Shown here: positions 21,628 to 24,852 of the stretch, one piece after another
Layout: the number at the start of each line of letters is the position of its first letter
Position numbering within the stretch: position 1 is the stretch's first letter
Assembly: GCA_945882755.1 (NCBI GenBank)
Contig: CAMCWS010000131.1
Location: 1-24,852, forward strand
Direction: 5' to 3'
From: Bordetella parapertussis
GTDB lineage: Bacteria; Pseudomonadota; Gammaproteobacteria; Burkholderiales; Burkholderiaceae_C
DNA length: 24,852 nucleotides
Notes under the pieces: generated by a model
What the model saw: only the letters and a program-made list of their open reading frames with translations
What the model was told of the DNA's origin: nothing
The model's database searches: none
Translations under genes and position numbers: made by a program

Positions 21628-22536
21628 CTACTTTATCGCTTGCTTTACCAAACTCATGATGTACTCAAGATCACTATCGTCTTTGATGTGTATTTCGTAA
21701 TCACCAGTTCCGTAGTGACCTGTATTAGAAATATCCAACGCTAATTTCTTGGGGTCGTTAAGAGCTCCTGCTTTAACTCCAACCCATAATTTCATTCGCT
21801 TCTTTTGTAGTTCAACGCAGGCGATATTTGTTTTGTTCTTCTTGAAAGCGAGATAGAACTTTTTAGGAACAAGGTCAATATCATCAGATAAATTTAAGAT
21901 TGCTTGTTTGAACTTGACGTAAAGTTCTTTCAATTCTTCTGGTGATGTATCTAAATGACGGTCTTCTGTATAAACCTGAATTTCATCTACAACTTGTTTA
22001 AATTCTTTATTCTGTTGAGCTAGGGGCTTGATACTTTCCGCCCCTTTACTCTTCTTTAGTTCATTTATGGAAACAGATCCGTTGGCGTATTGCTTAATCT
22101 CCCAAAGCTCTATAGCAATATCCTTAAAATTTGTTGCTTCAATTTGAAAGTCTGTGAAAGATGGCGAGACGAAAACAACACGTGTTTGCGACCAATCAAC
22201 CTCTTCACGCTTTAGGTTCCTTGACAGTTGCTCGTTGTACTCGATGATGAAGTCCGCTTTATTTTCAAGCATCAGCCCAAGATAAGTGAAGCCTTGATCA
22301 ATGACGCTGATATTTTTATCTCGTTTATATTCAATGATGATGAATGCTTTCGTGGTTTCATCATAAGCAAGCGTATCGATACGTCTATTTTTAATCGTGA
22401 ACTCACTACGCACCAAAGTCAGTGACATGACTTCATTTAAGTTTTGTTCAAAAATCGCTTGAATCTCCCGTTCAAGTTTGAAGGGCTTTTCACTGACCTC
22501 TTTTAGCGTTCCATTAGTGTTTGTATAAAGAGTCAT
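21628..22536 (-). CDS. PD-(D/E)XK nuclease-like protein with C-terminal DUF5655 domain
   Basis: This 302-residue protein has an N-terminal PD-(D/E)XK nuclease core: RRIDTLAYDE with Asp54, then a hydrophobic strand ending IIEYKRDK with Glu69 and Lys71, as in NucS-like and restriction-type endonucleases. The linker is helical and charged. The C-terminal DUF5655 domain starts near residue 220: VPKKFYLAFKKNKTNIACVE, KRMKLWVGVKAG, DPKKLALDIS, GHYGTGDYEIHI and a final helix with YIMSLVKQA. Function is not established for the family; it is commonly annotated beside type I restriction genes. Here the start lies 13 bases after the hsdR stop, with AGGTAA overlapping that region, so it is co-transcribed with hsdR. 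An accessory nuclease or repair/restriction helper is the simplest reading. Confidence 0.88.
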   Translation of the reverse strand: MTLYTNTNGTLKEVSEKPFKLEREIQAIFEQNLNEVMSLTLVRSEFTIKNRRIDTLAYDETTKAFIIIEYKRDKNISVIDQGFTYLGLMLENKADFIIEYNEQLSRNLKREEVDWSQTRVVFVSPSFTDFQIEATNFKDIAIELWEIKQYANGSVSINELKKSKGAESIKPLAQQNKEFKQVVDEIQVYTEDRHLDTSPEELKELYVKFKQAILNLSDDIDLVPKKFYLAFKKNKTNIACVELQKKRMKLWVGVKAGALNDPKKLALDISNTGHYGTGDYEIHIKDDSDLEYIMSLVKQAIK

Positions 22537-22549
22537 AAGTTACCTATTT

Positions 22550-24852
22550 TTAAGCTGAAGTCCCAGAGCGCATCTCTTTGAAAACGCTCTTAGCTAACAA
22601 CTCTTTGAATCGCTGGCGCAACTTTTCGTCATTGAGCAATTTGGTCGTCATCGCTCGATGGCTATCCATACTGGAGATTAAGCAGTCGAGCATCTCGGTC
22701 TCAAACCGAGGGGACTGAACAAACTGGGACTCGTCGTTAGCCCTTGCTTGCTTGTTAAGTTCCTCGTTTTCCATCATCTTGCTATGAGCGTTTCGGAAGA
22801 GGTTAATGCGGTCGGTTTCGCTGATCTCTGGGAATAGGTCATTGAGCTTGTTAACCAGCTCTTCCAGCCTTACTAGCTCTGGGTCTTTGGCTTTACCGCT
22901 TCCTGCGCTTGTAACGCCCTTAAGCCCTGTTTCGCCCTCGTCAGCAGAGCCCAATTTAATTGACACCGCTTGACCGATCTTAATTTTGTAGTGGGTCATC
23001 TCTAGCCCAGCTAGTTCTAGCGGTAACTTGCGGTTCTCAGGCTTAATCAGGGGCGCAAGGTGGCGATAGAACAGATACCTTGCTTCTAGCTCGGTATCGG
23101 CGTAGTTGACTATTTGCGAAAGAAATTCATAAAGCCGACAAAAGCTACCCAAGTCCTTTTCAAACATGGTTAGCTGGTCGATCATCTCTTTGTCATCCCG
23201 ATCCTCTGCGTCAATGAACTGTCCGTTGAAGCGGGATACAGGACTACTCAATGCGGCTTGAATGTCTTTCTGTCGAGCGTTGGGTTTTCTATAGGCGTTG
23301 ACGAAGTTTTCAATGTCTTGCTGGCTATAGATATTTTGCTTGTCTAACTTAGTAGACAGGTCATACACGATGTCAGGATTTGTTGAAGCAAGTAGTTGCG
23401 AGTGTTCGTAATAGGGCTCAAACGCAAGGCGGATAGTCTCAACGTCGTTCACAAAGTCCAATACGTAAGTGAGCTCTTTTCCTGGATAAGTTCGGTTCAG
23501 TCTCGATAGAGTTTGAACCGCAGTGATACCGTCGATACGCTTATCTACATACATTGCTACCAATAGGGGCTGGTCGAAGCCTGTTTGAAATTTATTAGCA
23601 ACAATCAGGATCTTGCTTTCCTCATTGGTAAAGCCTTCTCGGATCCCGCCACCCTTTAGCTGTTTGTTCATGTTCGTTTCTGTAAACGAATCAGCCCCAT
23701 ATTCAGGGTCATCTACTTCGCCAGAAAACGCAACGAGGATAGACATATCCTTGTCGAAGCCCTCCGACTTGATGTACTTCTCCATCTCAATTTTGTAGCG
23801 AACCGCAGCTTGACGGGAATCCGTCACCACCATGGCTTTGGCTTGACCGCTCAAGCGCCACATCACGTTAGCTCGGAAATGCTCAACGATGATTGAGACT
23901 TTTTGCGAGATGTTGTGCGGATGAAGCCTTACCCAACGAGCGATAGTTTTTGCGGCTTCGGACTTATCTACGTCTTTATCGTCCCAATCCTTACCGCCAT
24001 GAGCCAATCGATAAGCAACTCGGTAGGGCGTAAAGTTTTGAAGTACATCCAGAATGAAGCCTTCTTGAATCGCTTGCTTCATTGTGTAAAGATGAAAAGG
24101 TAACGGAAGTCCGTTTTCGTCCTTGCGACCAAATAGCTCTAAGGTCTTTCCTTTTGGTGTGGCTGTGAACGCAATAAAGCTGATGTTGCTAGGTAAAGCT
24201 CGTGCTTCTGTTTCTCTAATGAGGTAGTCTTCGTAGGACTCATCTTCATTAAGGGCTAATTGGTCACCACCAAGAACTTTTCTTAATTGGCTTGCGGAAG
24301 AACCAGTTTGCGAAGAATGCGCTTCATCCGCAATCACTGCGAAGTTTCTATTCTTTAGAGTTGTGGTTTCCCTAATTTCTTTGAGGATGAAAGGGAACGT
24401 CTGTAAAGTGACGATCACAATTAGCGCTTTACCATTCAAGGCTGTAACTAGCTGTCCACCCTTAGAACCCTTGTCCGAGTCAATGGAAATTACAACCCCA
24501 GCGACTGAAGAGAACTGAGCAATCGTGTCTTTGAGTTGCTCATCAAGAACGGTACGGTCAGTTATCACGATTACCGTATCAAAGATCTTCTTATCGCTGG
24601 CGTTATGGAGCGTTGAGAGTTGATGGGCGCTCCATCCAATCGTGTTGGACTTACCAGAACCAGCCGAATGTTGAAAAAGGTAATTCTTTCCAGCACCCTC
24701 AGACTTAACCGCATTGATCAACTTCGTGACAGCGTCTAGCTGGTGATACCTTGGGAAAATCAGAGTCTCACTGGTCTTCTTAGCGCCAGCTTTATCCGTT
24801 GTCGTTTTAATTTCAAGTTGTACAAAACTTTCAAGAATTTTTAGCCAGCGGT
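22550..24852 (-). CDS. hsdR: type I restriction enzyme R subunit HsdR, N-terminal part beyond the window
   Basis: HsdR is the ATP-driven translocase and nuclease subunit of type I restriction, acting with HsdM and HsdS to cut unmodified foreign DNA. The frame is open to the window edge: upstream of the TTG at 24721 it continues 43 more codons with LIFPRYHQLDAVTKL, the usual linker before the motor. Motor motifs: Walker A HSAGSGKSNTIGW (near 24,660), VITDRTVLDEQL, the DEAH box DEAHSSQTG (near 24,320), FIAFTATPKGKTLELFG, VTDSRQAA, and QTLSRLNRTYPGK of motif VI. The C-terminal helical part (LNDLFPEISETDRIN...) is what binds the methylase core. All 767 visible residues are in frame, without breaks, so the gene looks functional. 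The N-terminal nuclease domain lies outside. hsdM and hsdS are expected to the right. Confidence 0.96.
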   Translation of the reverse strand, partial: RWLKILESFVQLEIKTTTDKAGAKKTSETLIFPRYHQLDAVTKLINAVKSEGAGKNYLFQHSAGSGKSNTIGWSAHQLSTLHNASDKKIFDTVIVITDRTVLDEQLKDTIAQFSSVAGVVISIDSDKGSKGGQLVTALNGKALIVIVTLQTFPFILKEIRETTTLKNRNFAVIADEAHSSQTGSSASQLRKVLGGDQLALNEDESYEDYLIRETEARALPSNISFIAFTATPKGKTLELFGRKDENGLPLPFHLYTMKQAIQEGFILDVLQNFTPYRVAYRLAHGGKDWDDKDVDKSEAAKTIARWVRLHPHNISQKVSIIVEHFRANVMWRLSGQAKAMVVTDSRQAAVRYKIEMEKYIKSEGFDKDMSILVAFSGEVDDPEYGADSFTETNMNKQLKGGGIREGFTNEESKILIVANKFQTGFDQPLLVAMYVDKRIDGITAVQTLSRLNRTYPGKELTYVLDFVNDVETIRLAFEPYYEHSQLLASTNPDIVYDLSTKLDKQNIYSQQDIENFVNAYRKPNARQKDIQAALSSPVSRFNGQFIDAEDRDDKEMIDQLTMFEKDLGSFCRLYEFLSQIVNYADTELEARYLFYRHLAPLIKPENRKLPLELAGLEMTHYKIKIGQAVSIKLGSADEGETGLKGVTSAGSGKAKDPELVRLEELVNKLNDLFPEISETDRINLFRNAHSKMMENEELNKQARANDESQFVQSPRFETEMLDCLISSMDSHRAMTTKLLNDEKLRQRFKELLAKSVFKEMRSGTSA

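Larger units (their letters stand above)
17656..24852. mobile_element. probable genomic island next to glmS, right end outside the window
   Basis: Downstream of glmS the DNA is visibly AT-richer, intergenic gaps lengthen, codon use changes (more AAA, TTT, ATA, AGA) and housekeeping genes stop. The content is a type I restriction module plus unknown small proteins. The left limit at the glmS stop is a known insertion point for Tn7-like and recombinase-driven elements. No integrase or transposase is visible, and no second copy of the glmS end was seen in the window, so the mechanism and the right limit are unknown. Confidence 0.6.

Overview
The window reads as a chromosome segment of a betaproteobacterium. 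The set of genes (ruvB, a DUF2917 protein, a DUF6279-type lipoprotein, two TetR regulators, a GcvA-like LysR, glmU-glmS) and a codon style rich in TTG, GCC and CGC fit Burkholderiales, most likely a Comamonadaceae relative such as Limnohabitans or Rhodoferax. That placement is inferred from gene content, not from a search.

Bases 1 to about 17,655 are compact housekeeping DNA. In order they hold: ruvB; a convergent histidine phosphatase; a TetR - acyl-CoA dehydrogenase - DUF2147 - enoyl-CoA hydratase/isomerase block (fatty acyl-CoA breakdown) with a convergent acyl-CoA thioesterase; an Atm1-type ABC exporter; a convergent soluble lytic transglycosylase; a divergent run of 5-formyltetrahydrofolate cyclo-ligase, TetR and a metallo-beta-lactamase-fold protein; a convergent LysR regulator; a DUF2917 protein; a DUF6279-type lipoprotein; and the divergent glmU-glmS pair that makes UDP-GlcNAc precursors.

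Directly after the glmS stop codon the DNA becomes AT-richer, codon use changes and almost every gene is unfamiliar. I read 17,656 to the right edge as a genomic island next to (or built into) the 3' end of glmS. It holds: a small protein with a recombinase-like helix-turn-helix; a ribbon-helix-helix regulator translationally coupled to a 61-residue protein and preceded by a hairpin that covers its own ribosome binding site; a divergent 118-residue protein; a 546-base stretch without a convincing gene but dense in hairpins; a three-gene leftward operon of unknown proteins (56, 154 and 203 residues) ending in a textbook terminator, of which the first two are strongly acidic; a divergent 249-residue protein with an unusual aromatic motif; and a leftward type I restriction module in which hsdR (5' end beyond the window) is followed 13 bases later by a PD-(D/E)XK - DUF5655 nuclease-like protein.

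The restriction genes make the island a probable defence locus. The best candidates for something undescribed are the hairpin-rich intergenic region with its neighbouring acidic operon, and the ribbon-helix-helix pair with its predicted RNA switch. No integrase, transposase, reverse transcriptase, tRNA, rRNA or CRISPR array is visible in the window.
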